NCBI GenBank assembly: GCA_963691655.1
Contig: OY829329.1
Location: 51,375,279-51,439,278, forward strand
DNA: 64,000 bases
Source of the DNA: Toxonevra muliebris
Lineage: Eukaryota; Arthropoda; Insecta; Diptera; Pallopteridae
Direction of reading: 5' to 3'
Both the position numbers and the translations under genes were made by a program. Shown here one piece after another: positions 45,175 through 56,530 of this stretch (the first letter of the stretch is position 1; each line of letters begins with the position of its first letter). A model generated the notes under the pieces. That model was not told the origin of the DNA. It worked only from the letters and a program-made list of their open reading frames with translations, and made no database searches.

Positions 45175-46110
45175 CAATCAAAAAAAAAAAAAAAAAATCC
45201 ACATTATTTTTAAACGTTTCTGTGTCCAATGCGCTGACATATCAATATACTGTCCAGTTACCAAAATTAAGCTTAATAATTGCTTAGAAATTTTCAATGT
45301 GGTTAGCATCTGAAGATTGAGAGGCGCATTCCAAAATTCTTATCCAATTTTCCTCTTTTCACTTACTGCACAAGCGACTTTGATGTTTAGGGTCCTGCCC
45401 TCTTAAAGCCCTCAATTTCGATTTTTTTTTCCCAAACCAGTTATTGGCAGAAGATAAGAGTTTATGCTGGTATAAATAGTTTATGTACTGGATATCCAAA
45501 TTTCTCATAAATATGATTATCCTGTCGAAAATCTGTTTTCAAAAGCATCCCCAAACATGAGCTTTTCCTGGATGCTTAACTAATCTCAGAACCATCTTGC
45601 TGCCCTTAATGGCACCACGTTTTATGGTACCTGCCATCCATAAAAAAGATTTGTCTGTAAAGGTTTCAATCATTATCCATATGTTCGACAGCCCATTCCT
45701 GCCATTTTTTTGTTTGTTTTGCCGTCAGTAAGAGTTTGGTTATGGTAGCACAGAATTCAATTTTGAATTCATTTAAACGACTTTGGATTATACTAAGGGA
45801 TATATTAGTGACCTTCTACGCTAGTTTTTGTTGGGTTGATTCAAGTGTAATGGTAAAATTGGCTTCAAAAACTCATGCTATCACCAAATCCTGCTGCTGT
45901 GATGTTCCTCTAGAAGCACAATGATTCGGTAAGTCGTAAACATTCTGGTGTCTTAAAAAAATTGGTTCCATTTCTTTATGAATGCCTTTAATTTCTCAAG
46001 ATATTTGCAGCACCTTCCTAAGACATTTTAGATTCCTTTGGATGTGAGCAAAGAATGGCAGCTTAAAAACGTTTTGCATACACGGAGTACGGTTTGAAAG
46101 TTTGCTTAAA
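45175..46110 (-). pseudogene. Tc1-like transposase relic
   Basis: On the minus strand, from about 45790 downward: SRLNEFKIEFCATITKLLLT, KKWQEWAVEHMDNDW and QIFFMD (first catalytic Asp region), then KHPGKAHVWGCF (near 45545-45580), QDPKHQSRLC with the second Asp (near 45375-45405), and ASQSSDANHIENF, which corresponds to the SPDxNPIENxW motif with the Glu retained (near 45285-45330). Order and wording are those of Tc1-family transposases of the Paris/Minos/S-like kind. There are many frameshifts. Clear terminal repeats were not found, so the element boundaries are approximate. Confidence 0.7.
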
Positions 46111-46654
46111 CAACTAAGTTTTAGTTGCGATTTTTTGAAAGGTTATACAGCGCTATTCGCAATGAAATGTTGAAAATAAAGTTCAACTTGATACTTAAAG
46201 TTGTTCGTACAATTAAGCCAAACACGCTCTTGTTGAAAAGTCTGTATGTCTTTAGTAAAACAAAAAAAAATAAAAAATTGAATAAAAACTTATGTGCGGG
46301 AGTGGGACGCCTTTCAGAAGTTTTCTTCTTCAGAACTGGCTTGATATTGATGAACGGGTAGAAATACCAAATTTTAATTGCATAGTACAATATAGGAAAA
46401 CCAAAGTTATACCATGTTCCCACTGAGCCGAAATTGCATAGTTTCGGAAAATGGTTTCGAACGAAACTGCAATCGTTCACATTGCGAAGATGGTTTCGTT
46501 TGACAGTTTATTGTTTATTTCTTGTTTTAAAACGCCGGCGGCTAATATAATTATTCCTAAATATTTCGGTCTTAACCATTTGAATACGAAGAGAATCAAA
46601 ATGATAAACGAAATATTTAGCAACGAAATATAAATGTATAGAAGAAGCATTTAA

Positions 46655-47364
46655 AGAAATGTAAATCGATGGTCTATTCGAGAAGGCAATACTTTATAAA
46701 TAATTACACCTTGGAAACTGTGCACAACTTCACTGACTTAGGCATTGTCGTAAACCCTAAATTACGTTTTAATTTACATATTAACATGTGTATAAATAAA
46801 GCTAAGACAATATTTGCATTCATTAATATATAGTCAAAAGAATTTAATGATTCGTATGTAACGAAAACATTTTTTAAGTCTCTGGTAAGGCCAATCTTGA
46901 AATACGGTTCTCCAGTTTGGAGTCCTCAATATAACTGTTACAAGGATCGATTGGAATCTGTTCAAAAACAGTTTCTTTTGTTTGCGTTAAAAAGTTTTCC
47001 ATAGGATCCATCACAAAACCTTCCTCCATACACACATCGTCTTAAACTTTTAGACTTGCCACCTCTAGAGAGCAGAAAAGTAATGCTGAATGTCATGTTT
47101 TTGGCCAAACTGCTAAATGGTGATATAAATTCACAATTTTTATATTTATATTAAATAAAGTTAACTTGAGCATACCGAACCGTTGAACAAGGTATCCCGT
47201 TACAATTAAACTAAGTACCTGCCGAACTTGTTATGCCCAAAATGGCCATTTTCGTTGTTTGTGCACTGACTTCAACAACCTTCATGGCTTATTTGATTTA
47301 TCTGATTCTCAATTTAACATTAAAAATACAGTTTTAAAATTTTTAAATGAATTAACCAGCTGAT
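46655..47364 (+). pseudogene. Jockey-like non-LTR retrotransposon C-terminal fragment
   Basis: Mostly one frame: VHNFTDLGIVVNPKLRFNLH (strand typical of the RT connection region), then FFKSLVRPILKYGSPVWSPQ, LESVQKQFLLFALKSF, LPPYTHRLKLLDLPPLESRK and MLNVMFLAKLLNGDI. This is the segment downstream of YxDD in Jockey/CR1-type elements. Stops interrupt it (46851, 47003, 47150 region). The frame closes at NEL before the stop near 47360. The 5' two thirds of the element are absent, as with a truncated insertion. No target duplications were identified. Confidence 0.75.
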
Positions 47365-47404
47365 GATTACATCATCTGTAGCTGTCATTTGAAAACCACT
47401 AGGG

Positions 47405-47720
47405 TAGTTCACTTCACCCTTTCACGTGAGGCGTCATACAGAGCAGTCTGGACTGTGTCTGTTTCGGGCACCGATCCGTTCGTTATGCGGATGCGCCTCT
47501 CGTGCTGCTAGACGGGTAAGTGGGTCCGTTGGGATTCATCGAAAAAGCGTAGACTGTTATGTATCTTGTTTTACTTCAACCGCAGCCACTATGCAGCCTT
47601 GCTGCCGCAGCTCCTCCGCCATTTGTTCATATGTATGGCCGTTTTTTTTTGCTTTATGCGTCTTCTATGCATATACCTCGGCTATGAGCTATTCTTCCCG
47701 CGCACTCCACAGATTTTCTT
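47405..47720. other. GC-rich block of unknown origin
   Basis: Compositionally unlike its neighbours (CATGCGGATGCGCCTCTCG, GCAGCCTTGCTGCCGCAGCT). A 110-codon plus-strand frame crosses it but is rich in Cys/Ser/Arg, has no recognised domain and runs into the adjacent hAT MITE, so I do not call a gene. Confidence 0.4.
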
Positions 47721-47733
47721 TTTTTATATTTTT

Positions 47734-48416
47734 TAGGGCTGTGCGATTAATCGTTTAATCAAGAATTCTGAATAATCAAAATGATTAAATGATTGATTAA
47801 TCGATTATTCGATTAATCAAGATTTTGATTAAGCCAAATTGAAATTATTCGATTAATTAGGCTTTTGATTAATTAGAATAAAATTATTCGAACAAAATAT
47901 TCTAAAAATTTTTTTTTTTTTTTATTTCTAATTTGTTGAATTTTTGCGTTTTATACGCAACCATTTTCTGCAACGGTGGCACTTAGCCCAACCACACTCA
48001 GCGGTAACATCAAATGACTGGAGACCCAGTTTCCTTTGGTTCGATTCCCAAACAGTGAGTAATTGCTATAATACATATTGAATTATTTAGAAAGCACAGT
48101 ATGTTGTGATCGTAAGTAAAATAAATTTCCGGAGTGGCACCGTGGTTCAGAAATCAAAAAAGCTGGGCAAAATATGGCGCAAAGAAAAAAAGGGATTGAA
48201 AAAAATCCAACTAATTGAAAATAAAAGGAAATTGTTTGAATATTTTTTCCGAAGAATCTTGATTAATCGAATAATTTCAATTTGGATTAATCAAAATCCT
48301 GATTAATTGAATAGTTTGCATTTTGATTAATCAAAATCTTAATTAATCGAATAATTGAATAATCAAGCATTTTGATTAATCAGATTTCTTGATTAAACGA
48401 TTAATCGCACAACCCT
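47734..48416. mobile_element. hAT-type MITE with GATTAATCG interior, 683 bp
   Basis: Ends TAGGGCTGTGCGATTAATCG and CGATTAATCGCACAACCCTA are inverted (one mismatch). Flanks ATATTTTT and ATGCTTTT are compatible with a decayed 8-bp duplication (6 of 8). The outer interior repeats GATTAATCGAATAATT in both orientations. A 200-bp unrelated core (47937-48135) includes GGTTCGATTCCC, a tRNA B-box-like word. Confidence 0.7.
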
Positions 48417-48644
48417 AATGCTTTTGTTTCTCCACATTAATCAAGTTATACGCAAAGCAAAATATAAATGTCTGTATAAAAATGTCAGAGCAAATTTATT
48501 TCGTTATTCATTTCAGTGAACACATTCAGGGTTGCATTAAATTTTTGCTCGGTTTCGAATGCGGTTTCGTTGAAACCACCTAATTTCCGTGGTTTCGTTT
48601 GAGCTATTTTTATTTATTTATTTTGGCTTAGTGGGAACATTGTA

Positions 48645-51600
48645 TTACGCGCTCAGGAAGATTGGGCATCTACCAAAATGCTCACGACTTACATTTCGTG
48701 GTTACTCCGCATACTAGCGCTTATTTAAAGGGCGCCAAATCAGTTTCTGCTCATGCCTCTGCTGTTGACGATCTATGCGCCGCGGAATGCATTTTGCCTA
48801 ATGGAAGAAAGTTACCGTGATCTCAGTTTACATGTCAGTGAACCAGAGTGTGTTAGATATAATTCATTCCATCCAAACGAGACTAGTAGTATATACAGAA
48901 ACGGTTTCCAAACTTTGATAAAAACGTTTTATTCAAGAAAATGATTCTTTGATAAGCGAATCAAAATAATTTCTTTCCGATGAAACTATATTTTTATTTA
49001 AATATATACTGAATATGAAATAATATTGCTTCTTCTATATTGCACTGTGCAATTAAAATTTCTACCCGTTCTGATAACATTATCATGTTTGATTTTTGAA
49101 AAGTCAAATGACGAGAAACTGATAAGCAGCGTCCTCTATCAATTGAATATAAAATATATGAGGATGTATATGTATATGTTTACACATATTTATCCATCCG
49201 CTAGTTTTGATATAGGGCGCTGCCCAACATATTTCGTTCGGGAAATACGCTCTATCTACACTTCCCAAACGCGCTTTGTCTACTCTTCCTGAAAGTTTAA
49301 TGCCAGCTGTAATCTCCAATGGTACGCAATGTAAAAAAGCAAATTAAGTGTCCTATAAAGAGGGAGGGTTTGGTGCAGACATAAAATCGCTCAAATGTAG
49401 ATAATTAAATGAGCTGAAGCATTTCCTTTCCTACTGGGGTCTTGTATCTTCTTAATTATTGTAAATTCTCTTCTCTTGATGTTCATTCAAATGTTGCTCC
49501 CCTTCTTACTTCTCTTTTCGACATCGCAAGTTACAATAGATTTATGATACGTTCAACTATGAGTTCGATTAATGTTTATTAACTAGTTAACAATTAAAAT
49601 GAATACATTTGTATGTCACGCACTGTTTGTTTTGAAAAATGTTGTTGGATTTAGCATAAAAGTATAAAAGAATATGTACATAGTAGAGGTATTTAAAAAG
49701 CAGTAGAAAAAAGGAATAACACTTAAGGAATTCTTTTTTGCAAAAATTAGAAACAAAAGAAAGAAGCTCTTGTAATACTTGTATGTATGTACTCGTACAA
49801 CAAAAAACCAAGTGGGCTTTATACGATTTATATATTTGTGTACCTATATAAAGCTAAGTTTAGTTGAAATAAAAACGACGACCGAAGAAGTATGTATAGA
49901 ATTAAAAGTTGAAAGGAAATTGCGCTTTTTATGCTGTTGTTGTGTTATTTATGATACTGATGTTGATAGTTTTGATGATTATGTTGAGGTATAAGTTTTT
50001 AGAAACTTCGCTAATAAATTATAATACGTAATGTTTAGGTAAACACCTGTTGAATTGAAAAGACAATGACTTCCTTTTTATTATAAAGAATATTAGAATT
50101 TCCAAATGGATGAAATTCATTTTAGAAAACACGTTTTATTATAAATAATAAGAAAACGTACGTGAGTTTATTTAGTTTACCATATTTTTTTTTTTTGGGA
50201 GAATTTCCTTTAGGTTTTTTATTTGATTGCAATTCATTTAGCATATCTTCGAGTTCATATTCGTATGTATTGCAATGAACTTGAGCTAAATTTAAAATTC
50301 TATGAATATTATTTCGATTACTTGATTTTTCTATACAAAAATAAATGAAATCATGCATTTCAATTCTTCACTCAGAAGAAAAAAAAACAAAAACAAAACA
50401 AATAAATTCATTGAGAGTTTCTTTGATATTCAGTTTTTATATTATTATTATCTTTTATTTTTATGATTATTGGCAACATATGTTGTATGGTATGCCTTCA
50501 CTGTCTTCAGTGCCTGTTGTCTTTTGTTATTATTATTTTAGCCACATTTAGTCATACACTTATTGCATGTACATACTTTTCTGTAAACCGGTCCCGGTAA
50601 ATATTGATTTTGGAAATATTTCGCTGTTTATAGCTACACATGTATCTCTTCATTTGTATGTACATTGCTACATATGCCTATCTGTCTGTATGTATATATT
50701 TGCATATGTGGCAATAAGCTGTAATATATATTTAAAAATTTTTTATAGATCTCTTGCTGCTTGAATTATGTAAAATGGATTTATATTAATTTACATAACA
50801 AAAAAAAAAAAAAAACAAATTCTGTTATTCAAATTCTAAAAATAATTTTTGTTTTATGTAAAATTATTTTTTTGATATTTCTTAATTTATGTTTATTGTC
50901 ACATTACAATTTTTACTTCTCTATGCGAAATCAAAAAAGTTTTTAACATTATTAAAACAGAAAGTTGAGAAAAAAAAACTCCATAAAAAAATCTTTACTT
51001 GATTTCAGTAAAATATTATATTGTCTTTTCTTAATGACTTCAATGCATAAAATTAAATTTATACTTATGTAAGTAATCGACAAAAAAAATGTCCATACTT
51101 TTGCTTTATTATACAAATTCGATTTTTCTTTTTATTTAAAAATTTTCACATGACTTTTATTAGTCATAAAATTTGCAAAAAAATTTTATTTCTTGATGTC
51201 ACTGTCGTAATTTTTCATATTTCTTGTTTTAGCTACTTGTTTATTTCTCTTAACCCATGCCATGCTTTGAATTACAAACTTATTTCCATGCATGTATGTG
51301 TCTTAAAAACTCATTTATCATAATATTTCATAAACTTTTGCATGTTCGTCTTTTGGATGGATTTCTTCTCTCCAATTTTTCTGTATTTTGTTTTGAGGTG
51401 AAAATTTATTTGCCACACGCAACAATTGGTCAAGTCAATGAAAAGAAAAACCAATAAAAAAAACTGAAAGGATATTAAAATTTAATGCTGACAAAAACTG
51501 TCAGGAAGTCATTTGTAAAAGTAACTACCCAGAATTTAATTAAACAAATATAAAAAAGCAACTTTTTTTATGTGTAAATGATCATATAAATATATTCAAG

Positions 51601-51879
51601 CTGTTAAATACAGTAGTAAAAGGTTAAATCAACTCAAATAGTTTAAATTTATTTACTGCTTTCCATATTTGCGTTGTTAAGTAAAAAATGAAATGCTGCT
51701 GCAACATTTCAACGTTGTGGTTAGAAACAACAAACTGAACTAAAAAATTTTAATTAGTCATACTTGTTGACACTGGAAGGAAAAATTAAGAAAATTATTG
51801 TTACGTAGACAATGCATTATTGTTACAGTAAAGTTCGGTTATAACTAAATAAAGGGAAAGTGGGACATTTCATTGAATA
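48645..51879. other. Long interval without recognised features
   Basis: A less AT-rich patch at 48650-48860 has open frames without recognisable family; the remainder is AT-rich with poly-A runs (50801-50815). Confidence 0.35.
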
Positions 51880-52275
51880 TTTTGAAGTTGAATTCGAATT
51901 TGCTAATCACATTTGAAGTATTTGGGAATATTGGAATATTTTGAAATATTTTGAAATATTCTGAAGTTACTGTTGTTACTGTTTCTGTCGTCGGAAATCA
52001 GTTTGAAATAATCTGAAAAATAGAGTATTCTCAAACGAATTTAAAAATCTGAAATGAAATTAATATATTTTGGAACATTATTGTAGTATTTTTGAATGCT
52101 TAGGGATGAATTTCGTATATTTAAAAAATTTTGAGGATACTAAAACCAATTGAAAATAACCTGATTTGATTGAAAAATAATCTGGAAAACATTTCCAGTA
52201 TTCTAAAATATATTTGAGATACACTGAAACCAATTTGAATATGCTGAAATTATTTTATAGTATATATACTGAACT

Positions 52276-52354
52276 CAGACGACCTCGATAGTCTAGTGGG
52301 TAGTGCACTAGACTTTCATCTGGGAGGTTCGGGTTCGATTCCCGTCTTCGTCTG
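52276..52354 (+). ncRNA. tRNA-Glu-like SINE head (not a functional tRNA)
   Basis: Outer CAGACGA pairs with TCGTCTG; the T arm GGGTTCGATTCCC has a normal 7-base loop; the middle TAGACTTTCATCTGG places TTC at the anticodon position, and the wording (GTCTAGTGG...CTTTCA...GGTTCGATTCC) parallels tRNA-Glu. The anticodon stem does not pair fully, and the sequence lies within a SINE with target duplications, so it is a derived head. The first two bases of the outer stem belong to the target duplication. Confidence 0.6.
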
Positions 52355-52584
52355 GTGGTTAATTTTCATAACCTTCTTATATTCACTGCCAATATAAAGT
52401 GTATGAGAATTATAAGATAGTGTACAAGTACATACATTGATTGGTAATGGCAAAACCATCAAGCCGATAAAAAATAGCCACACCGCCGTTCGGAATCGGC
52501 GTTAAACTGAAAGTCCAACTATGTGGTATCACAATGGGCCGTTCAAGCCTAAGTGTGTCTCTCGATAGCCACTCCAACCTAACC
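52278..52584 (+). mobile_element. tRNA-derived SINE, 307 bp, complete
   Basis: Flanked by perfect 13-bp duplications TATACTGAACTCA (52265-52277, 52585-52597). The head is tRNA-like with an A box (TAGTCTAGTGG, 52290-52300) and B box (GGTTCGATTCC), followed by an unrelated body and a tail ending TAACCTAACC. RNA polymerase III would transcribe it from the internal boxes; mobilisation needs LINE-encoded proteins. Tail-only relatives occur at 19836-19899 and 14519-14554/15843-15880. Confidence 0.88.
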
Positions 52585-53291
52585 TATACTGAACTCAATT
52601 AAGAATATTTTGAAAACAATGTAAATATAAAATGTAAAATAATCCTAAATCAGTTTGGAGTATTCTGAAACCGATTTGTAATATTGTGAAACTAATTTGG
52701 AGTATTCTAAAATCTATTTGGAATTTACTGAAATCAATTTCCAATATTCTGAAATATATTTTGAATATCCTGAAAACAATTTGGAGTATCCTGAAACCAA
52801 CCAATTTTAAACATTCTGTAATACATTTTGAAGTATATTCTGATATAAACTTGAAACCAATTTCAAATCAATTTGGAATATCTGAATATTCTGACATCAA
52901 TTTTGAAAATTTCAAAATTAATTTAAATCAATATTGTGAATCATTTTGGAATATTTTCAAATCGATTTTGGATATTCTGAAATCATTTTGTAATACTTTG
53001 AAAAGAATTTGAAATATTCTGAAAAGATTTACATATTTTTAATTTAATTAAAATAAAAAATATTCTGGCATCTATCTGAAATATTTGAATATTCTGTAAG
53101 CAACTAGAAAAATATTTTGAAATTAATTTAGCTTTGAATTTATCTGAAATCAAGTAGAAATATTTTGAAATTTATTTGAAATATTCTGAAATCAATTCGA
53201 AATTTTTTGGAAATATTTTGGTCTCAATGTGAAATACATAAACTAAATAAATACTTTATAAAAAACGCGATCAACAAAAATGTATGCTGGG

Positions 53292-53679
53292 CATGCCCAA
53301 CGAGAAAGGGGGTGGGTCGGGTGGGATTCCCACCGGGCCCGGTGGTTTTGAGGGGGCCCGGTGGTTTTGAGGGGGCCCGGATTTCAATCCAAATCCTAAA
53401 ATCCAGAAAAACTTCACCAAGCGTCTATGCGTCTGAAAATTGATTTACAAACCAAGAAAATTATTTATCGGGTTAATCATCTATCAATCAATCGTGAAGA
53501 CATTTTGCAGATGGGCCCGGGTCCCATATTAAAAAAGAAGAAAAAACTTCCATCGATACTGCTTCCACTCAAACTAGAGTGTCAAGTTTACCCAATCTAC
53601 GCCTGGAAGCGAAATTAGCAAGAAAATTAACAGACAGAGGTTATCACCACCGGGCCCGAATTTTCTCTCGACGGCCCTG
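53292..53679 (+). mobile_element. hAT-derived short element, 388 bp
   Basis: It ends CGACGGCCCTG at 53679; the left end CATGCCCAACGAGAAAGG is an imperfect inverse. The 8-bp flanks ATGCTGGG (53284-53291) and ATGCAGGG (53680-53687) match at 7 of 8. The right half matches 75-157 and 449-499 of the window-start element, including remnants of the transposase C-terminal codons (LEAKLARKL). G-rich CCGGGCCCGGTGGTTTTGAG repeats lie near the left end (53330-53381). Confidence 0.65.
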
Positions 53680-53819
53680 ATGCAGGGAAATACAATGTGA
53701 ATAAGATTTTTGGCTGGAAATAACTTGTTACTGACCTTTGATGTAAGGAATCATATTTTATTTTCGTTCGTAATTTTTGCCCTTTTTGTTCCAGTATTCT
53801 CAAAATCCTAATTTTTTTT

Positions 53820-54431
53820 GAAGTGAAACTTCTTTTCTCTTGTCTTAGAGTAAAACCAACCGGATGTGACGTCGCGCGTAAGTTTGCAATGCGACATAAT
53901 TTGGTCGAGCAATGTGCATGAGGGACTAAATATCAATTTTCCGTAACTGAATTCACGAGCAAACTATATAATAAACGATTCATAAATAGTTTTAATTCAA
54001 TATAACATTTTAATTACACACACACACACGCCTATGGCAGAAAGAACAATGTGCAGCGTCGCCATCTTAAAGTTTATGACAGTTATACATTTCACATACA
54101 GATGGCGCAAATGTTCAAGGAATTACATGAAGATGTCGCACACAAAAAGAGTTCGCTACAATTGCTATCGAAGCTACCGGTACAGAGTTGCAATTTTTGT
54201 TCTGGCATCAATCCCAAAAAAAAAAAATTGGTTGTGTATTAACGAAGACAAGGCAGAAGTGAAACTTCTTGTGAACTAAACGAAACACAAGCAAATAACA
54301 ATCAAATGAAATTAAAAAACACAAGCCAATGAAGTAAAAAATTTAGCGATTGAAAAATTTCATTTGCTTGTTATTTGCTTGCGTTTCGCTTAGTTCACAA
54401 GAAGTTTCACTTCTGCCTTGTGTTCGTTAAT
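53820..54431 (+). mobile_element. Hairpin-ended repeat element, copy B, 612 bp
   Basis: The counterpart of 20227-20816. It starts GAAGTGAAACTTCTT, carries a CA microsatellite (54016-54030), and ends in an imperfect inverted repeat (54236-54431) closing with CTTCTGCCTTGTGTTCGTTA. A frame beginning MAERTMCSVAILKF (54034) is open in both copies but accumulates radical substitutions, so coding is doubtful. Confidence 0.75.
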
Positions 54432-56002
54432 TTGGCTAATCAAAACTAAAAACACAAAATAATTTTTTTGTTAAATTCTTATTCAGTGCATAAAATTACA
54501 TAGAAAATCTCTATTATTAATTATCTTATTGAGTGTAGATGTTGTAAGTGAATTTTAATGTAATTCCAAAGCATGCGTGATTGAAAAGCAAAAAAACGCA
54601 TTGATAGAAATAATCTGCAAAAAAATAAAAAAATCGGAAATATTTTTCATTTTGCACGTTTTTCTGTTTTACTGACTTTATTACAAATTTCGCTTTCTTC
54701 TTCATTGAATCGCATTACTCATACGTAACGCTTTTATCTTTTTTCGAACAAAAAAATGTATATTTCCACCAACAATTTCTAAAAAACAGTAAATGAATTT
54801 ACAAAAACTATATTGCGCGGCATCAATTTTAGTCATCGAAATTAATAATGTAAGCAAATTATCCATCCTCTGAATTGTCTTCGTTCTCTATTTCAATATC
54901 TCCTTCTGTAGTTATTGCATTGTGTTTGTTCTTGGAAGAAATTTGACGGAGCGATCCCAGCTTTGTTATGAGGTATTTATAGAAATCAACGCATGGATAT
55001 TTCAGGTTACATTTGACGACCAGAATCGCCTTCAATGTTTCCACTTCTATCAAAAATATACTTACAAAAGGTTGTCATTGTTCAATTGCGATTGATAAAT
55101 TTGAATTTCGAAGCGTTAAAAGCTTATATTTTATATTTTTTTCTTAGTACAAACGCGGTTTTTTTGTAAAAAAAAGAAGCGGTATGCGGTTTTAAGTCTA
55201 AAAAACAGTATACTACCGCGAAAAACTGTATAGATACGAGCATTACTCATACGCCATAAGAAACGACGATTATAAGAAAAGACATTGCGATTTTTTCTTA
55301 TTCATAAATGTAAACTTATTTTAAATGTGTGAATTTTTTAAAGATATTATTAAGCAGTAAAAATTTATATTTTCTTAATGTTTTTTAAAGAACTCAAGCA
55401 AACATTTAGCGTTGAAAACGCATTTAACAGTGTTGGGGAGGAAACAGCGCCACTGATCAAAGTAAAAATTATATTTAAAGTAAAATTTAGCGAAATCTTG
55501 AAACAATATGAATTTATTTATTTCTTCTTGGAATTTGAGCGAAAGCATACAAAAAAACAAAAAAAAATGGCGCCAATATGAATAAATGAATATTTCTCTC
55601 TTTTTCTTTGTATTACCGTAGCAAACTATTTAACTATTTTACCTTATTCAACTTATTTCTTAAAATGATTCTTGAACCGATTATTTGAGTCTGTGTAAGA
55701 ACTGCTGAATTTCAAAACCGCATTAACCTAATTTTCTGTTTTGTAAAAGTACCCACTTTGTTATACAGTATGCTACCGAGTATAGAAATAGTTCAAGTAA
55801 CATCATCTTAACGCCCACTTGTTCTTTATGTAGTGCATGTTCTTTCATGTGCTTTTATGTCATTTAAAGCTTTCATTACAATATTAATTCATTACTGTCA
55901 CTTGCGATCCCATTTTTCAGACCCTCTTCCCCCCACTTCACCAAAAAGAAGGTCGCACTCTAATATTACGACTGCTTATATTACACAAGACTACAACATA
56001 CA
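54432..56002. other. Interval with an acidic-tailed short frame
   Basis: The minus-strand frame 54859-55053 ends in an acidic tail (EGDIEIENEDNSEDG) and is preceded by intron-like TTTTTGATAG, so it could be a last exon of a transposon or host gene; no family is recognised. GCATTACTCATACG occurs at 54712 and 55240, and ACAGTATACTACC/ACAGTATGCTACC at 55206 and 55765. Confidence 0.25.
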
Positions 56003-56307
56003 TACACTGGCGGTCACAAAAACCGCACCACCTACCAATTTCAAGAAAAATGTGGACCTAAACCTGATTTTGTTTTAGTGAATGTAATTTTTTTTTCAGG
56101 AACAAAATAAACAAAATTGCGAAAGAAACGTCATAAATACACACAAATTTTATTACTTTTCAATTAAAACAAAAATATGGAAGAAATTTCACGTTTTTGA
56201 GGGTATTGATTAAAAGTATGTAAAAACAAAAATATTTGTTATTTTTTTATGGTGTAAACTAAGGTTAATTTGTTTCATAATAGAGTCATGAGAAAAATTG
56301 TTTAGTT

Positions 56308-56530
56308 TGATGGTGCCCCTGTCTTAATCTTTCTTATGGCCGTTATCTTGAATGGCATAGAGTCGACAAGCACTTTAGGAATATCATTCGTTATTTTTTT
56401 TAATACCAAACTTTTTTCAGAACTCCGACAAGATGTTTTTTATTCTTTGGCATGTTATCAGCACCTTCCCCTTTCATTATATGAGAGAAGTGCTCTATCG
56501 GACTGAAACCGCGCTAGCTAACTGATGATT
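56308..56530 (-). pseudogene. Tc1-like transposase, C-terminal part
   Basis: Minus-strand frames read FSPIEHFSHIMK (the SPDLNPIEHLW motif with the third catalytic residue Glu, about 56495), then PKNKKHLVGVLKKVW and, after a frameshift, ITNDIPKVLVDSMPFKITAI ending KTGAPSN and a stop near 56310. This is the standard Tc1 C-terminal order. Decay is by frameshift and by a deletion or stops upstream between 56530 and 56900. Confidence 0.8.

Larger units (their letters stand above)
46412..48642. mobile_element. 2.2-kb inverted-repeat composite element
   Basis: The left end CCATGTTCCCACTGAGCC is inverted at the right (GGCTTAGTGGGAACATTG), 16 of 18, with TA flanks (46410-46411, 48643-48644). Subterminal repeats of GGTTTCGTTTGA/GAAACC occur inside both ends (46443-46503 and 48550-48612). 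The interior contains a Jockey-like RT fragment, a GC-rich block (47405-47715) and a hAT MITE. It may be a DNA transposon filled with later insertions, or two copies of a short MITE in opposite orientation. Confidence 0.5.
51880..53235. repeat. Degenerate AATATTCTGAAA minisatellite
   Basis: Units of roughly 20-28 bp built from AATATTCTGAAACCAATTTG and ATATTTTGAAATATTTTGAA recur for about 1 kb net. The array is split by the SINE at 52278-52584. It creates repetitive open frames on both strands that are not genes. Confidence 0.85.

Noticed and set aside
47426..47758. 110-codon frame in the GC-rich block
   Set aside because: Low-complexity composition, no domain, and the 3' third runs into the terminal repeat of a hAT MITE.
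52276..52354. Functional tRNA-Glu gene
   Set aside because: The anticodon stem is imperfect, the outer stem relies on target-duplication bases, and the sequence is the head of a SINE.
52595..53012. Overlapping open frames of 69 and 108 codons on opposite strands
   Set aside because: Both are translations of the AATATTCTGAAA minisatellite (repeating ILK and RILQI-type residues); repeat periodicity keeps them open.
54034..54279. 81-codon frame MAERTMCS as a host gene
   Set aside because: It lies inside a repeated element present in two copies, and the two versions differ by many non-conservative changes; coding selection is not evident.
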